A stretch of DNA of 46,783 bases from Fibrobacter sp. (GTDB lineage Bacteria; Fibrobacterota; Fibrobacteria; Fibrobacterales; Fibrobacteraceae), in assembly GCA_017550445.1 (NCBI GenBank), contig JAFZOV010000112.1, forward strand, positions 1 through 46,783, given 5' to 3'. The translations under genes and the position numbers were made by a program. The notes below the pieces were generated by a model. It was given only the letters and a program-made list of their open reading frames with translations, ran no database searches and was not told the DNA's origin. Below are positions 22,370 through 31,852 of this stretch, piece after piece. Positions within the stretch are counted from its first letter, which is position 1; each line of letters starts with the position of its first letter.

Positions 22370-25300
22370 ATGAAATATATTGCATACCTTTTTGCTTTGT
22401 CTTCTCTGCTGTTCTTGGCGGCCTGTGGCGAAAACGCTGCCACAGGAAATGCTATGCAGGCAGGTTCGTCGGGCTTCTCTGTGGTTGCCGATGTGACCGA
22501 ACTCCCGGCGTGCTCGGCCAACAATGATGGTGAACTGGTGTGGGTGAAAAACGAAAGTACTCCCCGTATGTGTTCTGGAGGCAAGTGGTATGCTGTTGCC
22601 GGGGGAGTGGCTGCAAGTTGCCATACGGAACCTCTTGCAGATGCTAGCGGATCAAAAATTGTCTGTGGTGGAGATTCCATAGGCGTTGTTTTGAACGGAC
22701 ATAATGGCAAAGAAGGTGCGCAGGGTGTTCCGGGAGAAAAAGGGGACAAGGGAGATGTTGGTGAACAGGGAAAAAGAGGAGATACAGGAGACGATGGGCT
22801 TGATGGCCTAAATGGCAGGAATGGTAAGGACGGTGCTCCGGGTGCCGATGGTGAGGATGGCTTGAATGGCTGGGATGGTGCTCCGGGTGTCGATGGCAAG
22901 GATGGCAAGGACGGTAAGGACGGTACGCCGGGTGCCGACGGCAAAGATGGCGCAAACGGGCAAGACGGTAAGGATGGCGTAAATTGTGTTCTGGAAAGCG
23001 TAGACGAACAGACCGCCCGAGTCATTTGCGGCGAAGATTCCGTAGTTCTCTTTGTGGGTGTCCCCGAAGGGGAAGTTGTTCTTGATTCTGAAAAAATTGC
23101 AATTTCGTTGGACCAGGTTTCTGGCGTGACACAGAAGGGCCCGTTCCTTACGGGTTCCAAGGTTTTGGTGCGAGAATTGTCGGATGGCCGTACTCTCACG
23201 CAGACGGGCAACAGTTTTAACGGAAAAATTTTGAACGACAAGGGCGAATTCAAGATTAATGCACGCATGCTCGTGAGCCAGTACGTGATGCTCGAGGCTA
23301 CCGGCTATTACCGCAACGAGGTGACGGGGAAAAATTCCAATTCGGAACTTACGCTGTTTGCCATTACCGACGTGAACAACCGCAACGTTGTGAACGTGAA
23401 CTTGTTGACGCACTTGGAATATGAACGCGTGATATACCTTGTGACGCAAAAGAAAATGAGGGTGAAGGCGGCGAAAAAGCAGGCTCAAAAGGAAATTTTT
23501 GCATTGATTGGCGTCGATGCGACCGATTTTGAAAATTCCGAGGACTTGAGCGTTGTAGGGAGTAGCGATGCCGATGCGGCTTTGCTTGCGTTCTCGATTA
23601 TTCTGCAGGGCGACAGGAGCGAAAGCGAACTGAGCGAACTTCTGACAAAAATTGCGACTGATATGGAAAAAGACGGGACATGGGATGATTCTGTTACTCG
23701 AGGGGCTCTCGCCGATTGGGCTTTGTCAATAGAAGGCGATCGTTATTCGAGTTTCGATTCCTGGCGTATTCGGAAGATTCGTAAGAATGTTGAAGATTGG
23801 GGGCTTTCGGAAGATGTGCCGTACTTCGAACGTTATGTAACTATGTTCTGGAACAAGGAGTATGGTCTGGGTGAATGTTCTTCTTACGATAATTATCGTG
23901 AAATAGTTGCTGCCAAGAGAGGTCCTTCGACCAACCGTTATATTTGCAATGGGACAACATGGGATGTAGCTTCGGATTATGAAAAGGATACCTATTTATG
24001 GAATGATACGGCCTATGGAGCCACAAGGGTGGGTGACGTTACGGGAAAACTCTATGTTTATACAGTTTCTCAGGGTTGGCGTGAAGCAAATGAACTGGAA
24101 CTACAGCTTGGGGTGTGTACTGAAGTGCTTTATGGAGCGATTCGGCGTGATTCGGGGGAAACATATTTTCTGTGCTCTAGTGGTTGGGTTGAATTGAGTA
24201 ACTCTTACTGGTCAACATATGATATTTATCAGAGAGATTTCTTGAAAATTGATACGCAGGGATGGAAAGATGCTGCCGATGGGGATTCCCGATGGGGTGA
24301 TTCCATAGGGGTTGTTACATCGGGCACTAGGCTTTGTTATGTCTATGACGACAGTGCTAGTTATTGGGATGAAGATGCGATTCGTAAGGGGTGGCGTGTA
24401 GGAAGCCGCGAAGATTGCGATTTGGGAATGCCTGGTTGCACTAAAGCGCGAGAAGGACTTGTGCTTCGAGCGGATGAAGGCTCATTTTATAGGTGCATAA
24501 CAACAGGTGGTAGGAGGGGCTATGGAAATCCGGGTTCTTTGTGGGAAATCATTCCTGAAAAGAGTCGGTATATCTACAATACATACGGCTGGGCTTGTGC
24601 GGATAGCAACGATGGCGAAATGAGGCTTGGCCAGGTGAATGATGTTTATTTTGTATGTGAAGATAGCACGTGGCGTGAATCCTCCATTGAAGAAGAAAGG
24701 AATTGCCGAGAAAATGGCGCTTGCCAATTGAACCGTTGTACTAGGGGCAAACGAGGAAAGTTTGAAGAAATTGATGGCGAGCTAAAGGTGTGCGCTTATG
24801 ATCGTTACACCGATTATAATTATAAATGGCGCACTCCCAACTGTGCCGAGTTGAAGACTCGGAGCCTGTGCTTTGGCGAAGGCAATTCGTACGATTATGC
24901 CTATGGAAGTGCCGAGTTTGATAGCACCATCGTCTGGGAGTGTGAGAATTTGGGGAATTGGAGCGTTAACTATGTATGCATGTCTAATACATGGCGACCC
25001 GTTGAGAGCCTGTATGACTATTCTGTTGCGGATTGGAACAAGCTGAAGTCGGAATACTATACGCAGGTGAACCACCCCGATGCCGTGTATGGCGAAGATT
25101 TGGTCGATGCCCGCGATGGCGAAGTCTACAAGACAGTCGTTATTGGTGGCAAACGCTGGATGGCCGAGAACCTGCGGTATATTGATGCTTCTTTGAAAGA
25201 CTCCGTATCTAGGTCGGTTTGTTATCCTATAAAAGATTATAACGGAAGCTATGCTGGAGAAATTTATTGTGAAAGGGGGCGCTTCTATACACTTACGACG

Positions 25301-25729
25301 GCTATGGGTGTAGACCCAAAATGGAAAAAAGATATTCCTTCATCGCTGATAAATGTTCCGCATAGGGGTATTTGCCCCGAAGGTTGGCATATCCCCGATT
25401 CTACGGAATGGAAGGGCTTGTTGGAAGCGGCAGGCAGTGTCGATGCCTTGCGCTCGAAGGGCTATGGAGTTTGGCCTTCGGCTACGGATGCAACCGGTTT
25501 TTCGATGTTGCCTGTTGATCATGCCAATGCTGGTTATAATAGGTTCCATTTTAATATAGGAATTATTAATTGGGACATTGTAGGTTGCCGCGATAATGGT
25601 TGCGTAGATCAAATGAACAGATTCTGTGGCGCCGACTATCCCAATGTTTTCCCGGATCCTGCTTTTACGGAGTATTCGGATTGGGAAGCTGCCTATCCTG
25701 TCCGTTGTGTAGAAGACGGTGGAAATTGA
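22370..25729 (+). CDS. Collagen-like lipoprotein, paralogue 2
   Basis: 1119 residues from ATG 22370, 11 bp after the previous stop. An ATG at 22355 overlapping that stop would add five residues before the signal peptide. Lipobox LAAC ahead of GENAATGN. Residues 110-205 are 32 Gly-X-Y triplets closed by C206. The domain order equals paralogue 1, with long near-identical stretches (LGQVNDVYFVC, CTRGKRGKFEEIDGELKVCA, RTPNCAELKTRSLCF), pointing to recent duplication or gene conversion, while the triplet tract differs in sequence. TIGR02145 domain from about 911 (GEVYKTVVIGGKRWMAENL). Cotranscribed with its neighbours. Function unknown; adhesion or glycan binding at the cell surface is a reasonable guess. 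Confidence 0.85.
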   Translation: MKYIAYLFALSSLLFLAACGENAATGNAMQAGSSGFSVVADVTELPACSANNDGELVWVKNESTPRMCSGGKWYAVAGGVAASCHTEPLADASGSKIVCGGDSIGVVLNGHNGKEGAQGVPGEKGDKGDVGEQGKRGDTGDDGLDGLNGRNGKDGAPGADGEDGLNGWDGAPGVDGKDGKDGKDGTPGADGKDGANGQDGKDGVNCVLESVDEQTARVICGEDSVVLFVGVPEGEVVLDSEKIAISLDQVSGVTQKGPFLTGSKVLVRELSDGRTLTQTGNSFNGKILNDKGEFKINARMLVSQYVMLEATGYYRNEVTGKNSNSELTLFAITDVNNRNVVNVNLLTHLEYERVIYLVTQKKMRVKAAKKQAQKEIFALIGVDATDFENSEDLSVVGSSDADAALLAFSIILQGDRSESELSELLTKIATDMEKDGTWDDSVTRGALADWALSIEGDRYSSFDSWRIRKIRKNVEDWGLSEDVPYFERYVTMFWNKEYGLGECSSYDNYREIVAAKRGPSTNRYICNGTTWDVASDYEKDTYLWNDTAYGATRVGDVTGKLYVYTVSQGWREANELELQLGVCTEVLYGAIRRDSGETYFLCSSGWVELSNSYWSTYDIYQRDFLKIDTQGWKDAADGDSRWGDSIGVVTSGTRLCYVYDDSASYWDEDAIRKGWRVGSREDCDLGMPGCTKAREGLVLRADEGSFYRCITTGGRRGYGNPGSLWEIIPEKSRYIYNTYGWACADSNDGEMRLGQVNDVYFVCEDSTWRESSIEEERNCRENGACQLNRCTRGKRGKFEEIDGELKVCAYDRYTDYNYKWRTPNCAELKTRSLCFGEGNSYDYAYGSAEFDSTIVWECENLGNWSVNYVCMSNTWRPVESLYDYSVADWNKLKSEYYTQVNHPDAVYGEDLVDARDGEVYKTVVIGGKRWMAENLRYIDASLKDSVSRSVCYPIKDYNGSYAGEIYCERGRFYTLTTAMGVDPKWKKDIPSSLINVPHRGICPEGWHIPDSTEWKGLLEAAGSVDALRSKGYGVWPSATDATGFSMLPVDHANAGYNRFHFNIGIINWDIVGCRDNGCVDQMNRFCGADYPNVFPDPAFTEYSDWEAAYPVRCVEDGGN

Positions 25730-25749
25730 TTGCGCAAGGGAGTTTTACC

Positions 25750-28700
25750 ATGAAAAATATTATACGAAGTATTTCTGCTTTTGCACTCCTGTTGCTTGTT
25801 GCCTGCTCCGATGAATCCTCAAACGGGAAAATCGTTGATGTGTCTGGTTCTGGCGTAGATGTCGTTGCCGATGTTTCGATGCTCCCGTCTTGTACGGCAA
25901 GCAACGATGGTGAAATGGTTTGGGTCAAGAACGAAACTACGCCGAGAATGTGCTCGGACGGCAAGTGGTATGCTATTGCCGAAGGGAGTGTTGCGGCAAC
26001 ATGCTATTCTGAGCCTCTTGCAGATGGTAGCGGAATAAAAGTTATTTGTGGCGGGGATTCCGTTGGCGTGTTGTTGAATGGCTCTGATGGCCAAGATGGC
26101 GCTCAAGGAATTCAGGGCCCAAAAGGACCTGTGGGCGATGAGGGTGAATCGGGTTTGGATGGTCCCGATGGATTTCCCGGTTCTGATGGCAAGGATGGCA
26201 TTGATGGCAGGGACGGTGCAGATGGCGCCCCCGGTGCCAACGGCAAGGATGGCAAGGATGGTGCCGACGGTGCTCCTGGTGCCGACGGCAAGGATGGCAA
26301 AGATGGCCAGGACGGTGCTCCTGGAGCTGATGGTAAGGATGGGCAAGATGGCCGTGATGGGCAAAACGGAACGGGCTGTTCCCTAGAAAAAATCGATGAA
26401 CAGCAAGTTCGCGTTATTTGCGGGAATGATTCCACAATTCTTTATTCTGGCGAGTTGCCCGATACCATAGGCCAGGGCGAAATTGTGCTGGATTCGGAAA
26501 AGATTGCTATATCGCTGGACGAAGTTTCCGGTGTTTCGCAGAAGGGACCATTCTTGAACGGGTCTTCTGTGTTGGTGCGAGAAATGTCTGATGGCCGCAC
26601 GCTTACGCAGACGGGCAACAGTTTCAACGGAAAAATCCTCAATGACAAAGGTGAGTTCCAGATAAATGCCCGCATGCTCGTGAGCCAGTATGTGATGCTC
26701 GAAGCATCGGGATATTACAGAAACGAGGTTACGGGTGAAAACTCCAATTCGGCGTTGACGCTGTTTGCCATTTCGGATGTGAATGACAGGAATGTCGTAA
26801 ACGTGAACCTGCTGACTCATTTGGAATATGAGCGCGTGGTTTACTTGGTAACGCAAAAGAAAATGAGGGTAAAGGCGGCCAAGAAACAGGTGCAAAAGGA
26901 AGTCTTTGCGATGTTGCACATTGATGCCGCCAACTTTAGCAATTCCGAAGACCTGAACATTGCGGGGGCGGGCGATGAAGACGGCGCGCTACTTGCTTTT
27001 TCCATTGTAATGCAGGGTGATCGCAGTGAAAGTGAATTGAGCGAACTTCTTACAAATGTTGCGACCGATATGGAAAAGGACGGCGTGTGGGATGACACAG
27101 CCTCTCGCCGGGCTTTCGCCGATTGGGTTTTTGCTGCTGATATTGATGGACGCTACGAAACTTTCCGTGCCAATGTCAAAAAATGGGGACTTTCGAGCAT
27201 GGTGCCGAACTTTGAAAAATACCTGCGCATTTTCTGGACAACGGAATACGGCTTAGGTGTGTGCTCCGAATCGAATGCTGATACAGTTGTTGCCGCAAAG
27301 AGGGGAGACCCCTCAATACGTTACATTTGTGGCGGTGATTCTGTATGGCGGGTGGCGACGGATTTTGAAAAAGATACCTATGGGTGGCCGACAGATACTA
27401 TAGATGGAGCCTTGAAGATCGGAGCCTTTACCGATACCATATATGTGTTTGATTCTTTGGGCATTGCTAACGGCAAGAAAGGCTGGCGCCTGGCGTCTGA
27501 TATGGAACGCACTTATGGTGGCTGCAACAAGTTGCTTTATGGAGCATACCGGCAGAGCTATAATCGTTATTGCGAAGAATCTCGTTGCTACCTTTATATA
27601 CAGTGTCAAGAGGATTCGCATACATGGGTGGGCTTGAGTGAAGAATATTTTTTGGCAATCGATACGCAGGGCTGGGAAGAATCAACCGATGGAGATTCCA
27701 GGTGGGGCGATTCGATTGGTGTTGTTATAGACTATTATAATGTGTCTGGCTTGAGAAACTGCTATGTCTATGACGCCGCCTATAAGGGCTGGCGTAAGGG
27801 CGAAACGAATGATTGCGCTTTGGGTATTCCGGGATGCACGGAGAACTCCTTAGGACGCGTGTTCAAGGGAAATGATGACAACTATTATGATTGTGTCCAT
27901 TTTACGGATTGGAATAGCGACAAGGGAAAGTATGAATTTGTGTATCGCTGGATAAATGTCACGAAGCGTGTTGCTGACAATGTTGAAGGATTGGCCTGCC
28001 TGGATAGCAACGATGGATCGGTAATTCCCGGTAGAGCAGACAATGCATACTTTGTGTGTATTGATTACCTCTGGCGTGACGCAACAACTGACGAAGAAAG
28101 GGAATGCCGAGAAAGAGAAATTTGTACCATAAATCCGTGTGATTACACTAATGAAGGTAAGGTCAAAGAAATTGATGGCGTGCTGAAGGTGTGTGATTAT
28201 GTAAATGGTGGATATGATTGGCGCGAAGCAAATTGTGCAGAACAAAAAACAAAAAGAAGTCTATGCGCCTATGATGGTGTTGCGGATACTACCATCATTT
28301 GGGGGTGCGAAGATATGGGCAATTTCAAGATAGACTATGTGTGTTATGGACAGCAGAACAGTCAATGGTTCGCGGTGACCAGACCCAGTGATTATCCTAT
28401 TGCCGAGTGGCGCAAGATAAAGGCTAAGTACTACACGCAGGAAATGCACCCCAGTGCGGAATATGGGGCAGACCTTGTCGATGCTCGCGATAACGAAGTT
28501 TACAAGACGGTTGTCATAGGTGGTAAACGCTGGATGGCGGAAAATTTGCGCTATATGGATGTTTCTTCGAGTAATTTGAGGGGCCAGGTAACATGCCCGA
28601 CATTCTATAATTCTTCATATAAGTACGAAGAATACTTCTGCGAAGAGAGCCGTTTCTATAGTTGGACCGCCGTCATGAACGTTGACCCAAAGTGGGGCAA

Positions 28701-29049
28701 CGATATTCCTTCGTTCTTCTTGAGTAACCCGCATAGGGGTATTTGCCCTGAAGGTTGGCATGTCCCGGATACTACGGAATGGAAAAATTTGCTTGATGCT
28801 GTAGATGGTCCTGCGGCGTTGCAGGCGAAGGGGTATGTCGGTTTCCCCATGGCTACGGATGCTAGCGGTTTTTCGGCATTGCCTTGGAATTATGATTTTG
28901 ACTGGAGTGATGGAATTACGAAATCCGTGGTGTCCTTCTGGACTGCTTCTGGAAGGCTAGCGTTGAAATTGGAAAAGGATACAGTATCTTTTGTAGAATA
29001 TGCTTCTGCGAATGTCCGCTGCGTCGAAGACGACCCGGTAGCTCCGTAA
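25750..29049 (+). CDS. Collagen-like lipoprotein, paralogue 3
   Basis: 1099 residues from ATG 25750, 20 bp after the previous stop, with AAGGGAG as ribosome site. Lipobox LVAC ahead of SDESS. Residues 111-209 are 33 Gly-X-Y triplets ending at C210. The conserved middle domain (GVSQKGPFLNGSSVLVREM ... LTHLEYERVVYLV) and the C-terminal TIGR02145 domain (about 910-1099) are present. The Trp/Cys-rich part is more diverged than between paralogues 1 and 2. Last gene of the lipoprotein operon; the next gene has its own dyad and promoter 65 bp later. Confidence 0.85.
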   Translation: MKNIIRSISAFALLLLVACSDESSNGKIVDVSGSGVDVVADVSMLPSCTASNDGEMVWVKNETTPRMCSDGKWYAIAEGSVAATCYSEPLADGSGIKVICGGDSVGVLLNGSDGQDGAQGIQGPKGPVGDEGESGLDGPDGFPGSDGKDGIDGRDGADGAPGANGKDGKDGADGAPGADGKDGKDGQDGAPGADGKDGQDGRDGQNGTGCSLEKIDEQQVRVICGNDSTILYSGELPDTIGQGEIVLDSEKIAISLDEVSGVSQKGPFLNGSSVLVREMSDGRTLTQTGNSFNGKILNDKGEFQINARMLVSQYVMLEASGYYRNEVTGENSNSALTLFAISDVNDRNVVNVNLLTHLEYERVVYLVTQKKMRVKAAKKQVQKEVFAMLHIDAANFSNSEDLNIAGAGDEDGALLAFSIVMQGDRSESELSELLTNVATDMEKDGVWDDTASRRAFADWVFAADIDGRYETFRANVKKWGLSSMVPNFEKYLRIFWTTEYGLGVCSESNADTVVAAKRGDPSIRYICGGDSVWRVATDFEKDTYGWPTDTIDGALKIGAFTDTIYVFDSLGIANGKKGWRLASDMERTYGGCNKLLYGAYRQSYNRYCEESRCYLYIQCQEDSHTWVGLSEEYFLAIDTQGWEESTDGDSRWGDSIGVVIDYYNVSGLRNCYVYDAAYKGWRKGETNDCALGIPGCTENSLGRVFKGNDDNYYDCVHFTDWNSDKGKYEFVYRWINVTKRVADNVEGLACLDSNDGSVIPGRADNAYFVCIDYLWRDATTDEERECREREICTINPCDYTNEGKVKEIDGVLKVCDYVNGGYDWREANCAEQKTKRSLCAYDGVADTTIIWGCEDMGNFKIDYVCYGQQNSQWFAVTRPSDYPIAEWRKIKAKYYTQEMHPSAEYGADLVDARDNEVYKTVVIGGKRWMAENLRYMDVSSSNLRGQVTCPTFYNSSYKYEEYFCEESRFYSWTAVMNVDPKWGNDIPSFFLSNPHRGICPEGWHVPDTTEWKNLLDAVDGPAALQAKGYVGFPMATDASGFSALPWNYDFDWSDGITKSVVSFWTASGRLALKLEKDTVSFVEYASANVRCVEDDPVAP

Positions 29050-29113
29050 AACGTCTTTCTGCCCGTTTTTGCCGTTTTTTTGCCGAAAAACGCCTGCTTT
29101 TAGCCTGCCCGTT

Positions 29114-29177
29114 TTGACAATTTGTCAACAGAAGTTGGCTTTTTGGGGTGTTTTTTGGGCTTTTTCTAGGGTAATTT
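29114..29177 (+). promoter_or_regulatory. Operator dyad plus promoter of the GH43 gene
   Basis: Perfect dyad TTGACAATTTGTCAA (29114-29128); TAATTT (29172-29177) starts 44 bp after it and is followed by TAGGGTATGG, similar to the second CE6 promoter. The -35 position reads TGTTTT, so activation by a bound protein is likely. Confidence 0.7.
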
Positions 29178-29228
29178 TAGGGTATGGAATCGCTGGGGTT
29201 TGGTGTACCCTGCGGAAAGGAGTTTTGT

Positions 29229-31571
29229 ATGGGATGTTTCCATTTACTGAACCGTGCTGTGCGCGTAGCCGCACTTTCTGCCGGAATTGCCGGTTTTGCC
29301 TGCGCCGTTACGGTCAATAACCCGATTATGTTCGTCGATAGCCCGGACCCCTCGATTGTCCGCGTCGACGATGCCTACTACATGGTCACCACGACCATGC
29401 ACTTTGCGCCGGGCGTGCCTGTTTTCAAGAGCACCGATTTGGCACAGTGGCGCACGGTGGGCTATGCCTACCAGACGCTCATCAATAACGACAATATGAA
29501 CCTGAACGGTGGCAAGGATGCCTACGGCAAGGGTTCGTGGGCATCAAGCATCCGCTACCACAAGGGTAACTTCTACGTGCTTACGCCGTCCTATACGTCT
29601 AACAAGACTCACCTGTACAAGACCGCCGATGTGGAAAACGGCCCGTGGTCCGAGGTGCAGCTTCCGTTCTACCACGACCCGTCGCTGTTCTTTGATGACG
29701 ACGGAACCGCCTGGGTGTTCTACGGTTCTGGTGACCAGATTAGCTATGTGCAGCTCAACGACGATGCCAGCGGCGTGAAGCAGGGCGGCAAGAGCGGCAA
29801 GCTTGGTGGCGTGAGCGTGAACCAGGCTACCGGCAAGAGCGGCTATATTGTGCAGCAGGAAGGCTCGCACATGGAGAAGGTGAACGGCGAATACTACCTG
29901 TTTACGATTTCCTGGCCGAACGGTTCTTGCCGTACCGAAGTGGTCTATCGTTCCAAGAGCCTGCTTTCGGGTTATTCCGGTCGCGTTTTCTTGGCCGATA
30001 ACGGCGTTGCGCAGGGCGGCATTTTCGATACTCCCGATGGCAAGTGGTATGCGCTTTTGTTCCGCGATTCCGGCCCGGTAGGCCGCATGTCTCACCTGGT
30101 CCCGATGGAATGGAAGGATGGCTGGCCGGTCCCGACGAGCGGAAGCAAGGCTCCCTCGACGATTGACTTGCCGGAATCCCCGCTGCCGGGCTACGGCATG
30201 GTGACCAGCGACGACTTTGAATCCAGCGAACTTGCTCTGGAATGGCAGTTCAACCACAACCCCGACAACAAGAACTGGAGCCTCTCTGCAAATCCGGGTT
30301 TCTTCCGCATCACTACGGGTCGCACCGATTCCCGCGTGGTGAATGCGAAGAACACGCTGACCCAGCGTTCCTTTGGCCCCAAGAGCTCTGGCCGTACGCT
30401 TGTGGATGGCACCGGGATGAAGGATGGCGATATCGCCGGCCTCGTTGCCCTGCAAGACGACAAGGGCTTTGTGGCGCTCGCTAAAGATGGCGGCAGCTAC
30501 AAGGTGGTGATGTACACCGGGACCAAGGACGGCGAAAGCCTGAAGGAATCTGCCAATCTTTCGGACTCCAAGGTTTACCTGCGAGTCGATTTCGACATAC
30601 CGGTTGACCGCGGTACTGCTTCCTTCTACTACAGCACCGATGGTACCTCCTGGAAAAAGATTGGCAGCGATGTGAAGCTCAATTACGACTTGCACATGTT
30701 CGTGGGCGTGCGTTGGGGCCTCTTCAATTTCGCGACCAAGCAGGCTGGCGGCTATGCTGACTTTGACTGGTTCAAGGTCGGTGTCGACGCGAACGACGAA
30801 ATTTACCTGGACGGCGCCGCTTCGGAACCCGTGCCGCAGACCCCGTTCTGTGCCGCTGGCGAGAACTGCCCCGCAATTGCGCTCCCGGGCAAGATCGAGG
30901 CCGAAAACTTCGACGTGCCGGGCAAGGGCAAGGATGGTACCTCTTACTATGATGGCGATTCCGAGAACCACGGCGATAGCGACTACCGCGCAGGTACTGG
31001 TGTGGACCTCTACAAGAAGGCGACAGGCGTCGTTGTGGGCTACAACAGCGAAGGCGACTGGCTGGAATACACCGTGAACGTGAAGGAAGCGGGCGACTAC
31101 ACCTTCTTTGCTGCTGTCGCTGCGGCGGGCAACACGTCGAGCTTCCAGATGACTCTCGATGGCAAGGCTCTTACCGACGAAATCGCGGTGCCTGCGGCAA
31201 GTTCCGGCGAAGACAACTACGACGATTACAACAAGGTAAGCGCCAATGTGACTCTCCCCGCGGGCGAACACGTGTTGCGCTTCACGGTCGTTGGCGCCTG
31301 GCTCGATGTTGACTATTTCACCTTCGTGAAGGGCAAGGACGCGACGGACCCCGAACCCATCGGGACCGACATTGCGAATACCGTGCGCTTCGACGTGCAG
31401 GGCATGCAGACTTACCGCGTGTTCTCGCTGAACGGCACGCTCGTGGGTACCGTGAATGCGGCAAGCACTTACGAAGCCCAGGCGAAGGTCAAGGCGATGG
31501 TTTCTGAGAAGGGCGTGTACCTGATCAGGACTGCGACCGGGTTGACCCGCCGCGTGTTGGTTACAAAGTAA
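29229..31571 (+). CDS. GH43 beta-xylosidase/arabinofuranosidase with CBM6
   Basis: 780 residues from ATG 29229, with AAAGGAGT upstream. Signal peptide to about residue 26. The GH43 five-bladed propeller (about 29-310) shows the three catalytic acids: SPDPSIV (D40, base), YHDPSLFFDDDG (D150, pKa modulator) and QQEGSHMEK (E211, acid). A beta-sandwich like the GH43 C-terminal concanavalin-type domain follows (about 325-535; WQFNHNPDNKNWSL, TLTQRSFGP), then CBM6 (about 555-700; LPGKIEAENFDV, GDWLEYTVNV, WLDVDYFTF) and a sorting-like C-terminus (YRVFSLNGTLVGTV ... KGVYLIRTATG). It probably trims xylose or arabinose from arabinoxylan outside the cell. Exact specificity cannot be read from sequence. 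Confidence 0.9.
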   Translation: MGCFHLLNRAVRVAALSAGIAGFACAVTVNNPIMFVDSPDPSIVRVDDAYYMVTTTMHFAPGVPVFKSTDLAQWRTVGYAYQTLINNDNMNLNGGKDAYGKGSWASSIRYHKGNFYVLTPSYTSNKTHLYKTADVENGPWSEVQLPFYHDPSLFFDDDGTAWVFYGSGDQISYVQLNDDASGVKQGGKSGKLGGVSVNQATGKSGYIVQQEGSHMEKVNGEYYLFTISWPNGSCRTEVVYRSKSLLSGYSGRVFLADNGVAQGGIFDTPDGKWYALLFRDSGPVGRMSHLVPMEWKDGWPVPTSGSKAPSTIDLPESPLPGYGMVTSDDFESSELALEWQFNHNPDNKNWSLSANPGFFRITTGRTDSRVVNAKNTLTQRSFGPKSSGRTLVDGTGMKDGDIAGLVALQDDKGFVALAKDGGSYKVVMYTGTKDGESLKESANLSDSKVYLRVDFDIPVDRGTASFYYSTDGTSWKKIGSDVKLNYDLHMFVGVRWGLFNFATKQAGGYADFDWFKVGVDANDEIYLDGAASEPVPQTPFCAAGENCPAIALPGKIEAENFDVPGKGKDGTSYYDGDSENHGDSDYRAGTGVDLYKKATGVVVGYNSEGDWLEYTVNVKEAGDYTFFAAVAAAGNTSSFQMTLDGKALTDEIAVPAASSGEDNYDDYNKVSANVTLPAGEHVLRFTVVGAWLDVDYFTFVKGKDATDPEPIGTDIANTVRFDVQGMQTYRVFSLNGTLVGTVNAASTYEAQAKVKAMVSEKGVYLIRTATGLTRRVLVTK

Positions 31572-31624
31572 GACCGTGCGTTCGACATCCCTGGTTTAGA
31601 ACCTCCGGTTTCTCACGCACTCTC

Positions 31625-31741
31625 GCAACCGCGGCTCGTTGATACGAGTCGCTTGTTGCTCACAAGAATACCGCTCTTTTGTCATGCCGCACTGGTTGCG
31701 GCATCGCCAATAAACGTTTTATCCCCGCTTTTTGCGGGGAT
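31625..31741 (+). ncRNA. Three-hairpin structured RNA candidate upstream of the CE1 gene
   Basis: Hairpin 1 (31625-31659): outer GCAAC/GTTGC, inner GGCTCGT/ACGAGTC with a TGAT loop. Hairpin 2 (31684-31704): perfect ATGCCGCA/TGCGGCAT. Hairpin 3 (31721-31741): perfect ATCCCCGC/GCGGGGAT with a T5 loop. Hairpin 3 lacks a T-run, so it is not a classic terminator. The block ends 67 bp before the TATATT -10 box of the next gene and could be the 3' untranslated region of the GH43 transcript or a separate RNA. Confidence 0.4.
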
Positions 31742-31852
31742 TATTCTCTTACCAAAATGGAAATGATTTGTTTTCTCGTAGGTGCGATTTATACCCCTGC
31801 GGGGATTATATTATAGTGGGGCAGTTTGGTGTTTTGCCCTCAAGGAGTTCTT

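Noticed and set aside
19326..26376. CRISPR-like or minisatellite arrays in the GGC-AAG-GAT repeats
   Set aside because: The repeats are in frame Gly-X-Y codons within long lipoprotein genes, without spacer-repeat structure.
31684..31741. tRNA gene in the hairpin-rich gap before the CE1 gene
   Set aside because: The stems do not form a cloverleaf; there is no T-loop GTTCRANNC or 7-bp acceptor stem at the right distance.
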